A stretch of 64,000 nucleotides of DNA from Osedax frankpressi (Eukaryota; Annelida; Polychaeta; Sabellida; Siboglinidae): assembly GCA_964035775.1 (NCBI GenBank), contig OZ038313.1:9697841-9761840 (forward strand). Reading direction: 5' to 3'. The notes below the pieces were generated by a model. The model was not told the DNA's origin. It was given only the letters and a program-made list of their open reading frames with translations, and did not search any database. This document shows, in pieces, positions 56,021 through 64,000 of this stretch. Position numbers and translations under genes: made by a program. Within the stretch, counting starts at the first letter, position 1; every line of letters starts with the position of its first letter.

Positions 56021-56226
56021 ATGGTAATAGAAATCGCGTTATATTTATCAAACCTATAATTATGACAAATAAATTAAATTAAATTATTATATTGTATAGT
56101 TTAAATCGGTGACTTTTTACATATCTATATATATCGGTATATCAATATTACATTTATAACCAACCTTGTCGCCAGTACACGCGTCCTACATGTAACCACA
56201 CTCGCTATCCAAACCGCCTAACGCAG

Positions 56227-62608
<6,382 letters not shown>

Positions 62609-62742
62609 AAATAATTAAATGAAAATTTATATAAATTGTATATAGATAAAATATTATTATACATTAAATATTTTCTGAAATTATATATATATATATATAT
62701 AATGAATATATTATATATATAAATATATATATATTATATACA

Positions 62743-62798
<56 letters not shown>

Positions 62799-63403
62799 CA
62801 TATATATACCAGATCAATAACTAAATATAGTTACTAATTTAGTTATAACCCGGGTTATAACTATAAAAATATGTATTTTGTATATTCGCGATTTACTTCT
62901 TGAGCTATATGGAATAAAATATATATACAATGTATATTATATATATATGATAATTTAATATAATTTAATTCTTTTTAATATTATAAATATAATATAATAT
63001 GTTATATATTTTTGGGACGAAATAATTAATTGAATATCAAATATAATGGATTATAATAATATCACTATTAACTATGGATTATATATACTATTATTTGAAA
63101 TTATAAAAATCATGAAATTGCTTTCTATTTAATAATGTAGTATTTTATTTATTAATATTTTTATTCATATATTAAAAAAATTATTAAAATACATATATAT
63201 ATATATATTAAAATACATATATAATTATATTAATATTCATTTTTATTTTAGAATTTGTATTCTAACTTGAAATATGATCATATAATTAGTAATAACTATA
63301 ATCTATATATAATAAATTAACAAAATTAATTATAATTATTTACGTTATTGTTCTTAACCCTTAATAACCCTTAATAACCTTTTATTCTAAAAAATAACTA
63401 TGC

Positions 63404-63466
<63 letters not shown>

Positions 63467-63515
63467 AAACGACATTTTAACATTCCTAATATAAATAGAT
63501 ATACTTATTTCAAAT
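62609..63515. other. AT-rich 3' flank with no gene seen
   Basis: Holds (TA)n runs near 62683-62701, 62750-62783 and 63409-63452. No polyadenylation signal stands out in this composition. Confidence 0.5.
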
Positions 63516-63715
63516 NNNNNNNNNNNNNNNNNNNNNNNNNNNNNNNNNNNNNNNNNNNNNNNNNNNNNNNNNNNNNNNNNNNNNNNNNNNNNNNNNNNNN
63601 NNNNNNNNNNNNNNNNNNNNNNNNNNNNNNNNNNNNNNNNNNNNNNNNNNNNNNNNNNNNNNNNNNNNNNNNNNNNNNNNNNNNNNNNNNNNNNNNNNNN
63701 NNNNNNNNNNNNNNN
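63516..63715. other. Assembly gap (200 N)
   Basis: Unresolved bases. The same ~30-bp phrase (ctaatataaata..atacttatttcaaat) lies on both edges. Confidence 0.99.
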
Positions 63716-64000
63716 CTAATATAAATAAACATACTTATTTCAAATTAACGAAATTTTCAGTTTACAATTTTAGATATCATTTATCGTCATAGTTTGAATG
63801 ATAGACCAATTAATTACAAATATAAATTATTTAAATATATATTGATATACTTTCATAATGACAATTTAAAAATGAAACTGTATAATTTCCCGAATTTAAT
63901 ATTCATAAAAACGTATATCCATATTAAAATATGCTATTAAATACATGTATTTATCTCGTAAAATAATCTAATCAGATCATTTTATGTCTTACCAATATAT
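63716..64000. other. AT-rich end of window, no gene seen
   Basis: No exon or repeat family recognised. Confidence 0.5.

Noticed and set aside
63350-63385. Telomere-like aacccttaataaccc words
   Set aside because: Only two or three irregular copies, without TTAGGG periodicity. Treated as chance.

Overview
This is a strongly AT-rich animal nuclear window. All recognisable protein-coding genes are split by GT-AG introns, and the space between them holds many (TA)n tracts, minisatellites and old DNA transposons. The recognisable host genes are ALDH9-type aldehyde dehydrogenase, KDM5 histone demethylase, a galaxin-like di-cysteine repeat protein and an LRRC74-like leucine-rich-repeat protein. Galaxin together with the transposon types (Ginger1, P-like, piggyBac) suggests a marine or other aquatic invertebrate. 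The species cannot be fixed from the sequence alone. Two 200-base N runs are assembly gaps.

Layout. 0.2-4.9 kb: seven minus-strand exons of an ALDH9A1-like gene; the exon with the catalytic Cys and the 3' half lie beyond the left edge, and the first recognised exon carries a perfect in-frame 96-bp tandem duplication. 4.9-9.8 kb: no host gene; a chimeric scrap made of a Ginger1-type fragment joined to a piggyBac tail, then copy 1 of an interspersed repeat. 11.1-15.5 kb: an unrecognised acidic multi-exon gene on the minus strand ('orphan A'). Its 3' two thirds lie in a ~3.5-kb segment that is duplicated in direct orientation at 30.1-33.7 kb ('orphan B', lacking the 5' exons). 15.5-26.6 kb: AT-rich, no gene seen, with three long perfect palindromes, a (CA)n tract and a gap. 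26.7-28.9 kb: a two-exon secreted galaxin-like gene on the plus strand. 33.9-35.0 kb: a G-rich 9-bp minisatellite. 35.0-45.2 kb: sixteen in-frame minus-strand exons of KDM5 (JmjN, ARID, PHD, JmjC). The C-terminal half of KDM5 is not in this window.

45.8-51.0 kb: a ~5.2-kb Ginger1-like element with ~460-bp terminal inverted repeats, about 560 bp upstream of the KDM5 start codon. 51.6-53.4 kb: a decayed P-element/THAP9-like transposase. 54.9-56.0 kb: a compositional island that is far less AT-rich than everything around it. 56.2-62.6 kb: a plus-strand LRRC74-like gene of about 13 recognised exons, with a pure hexanucleotide array starting at one of its 5' splice sites.

The host genes share no obvious pathway and look like independent neighbours. 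The main points of interest are structural: duplications, repeats that begin at splice sites, an unusual GTT 5' splice-site preference, and long C/T-rich tracts just upstream of several acceptors.
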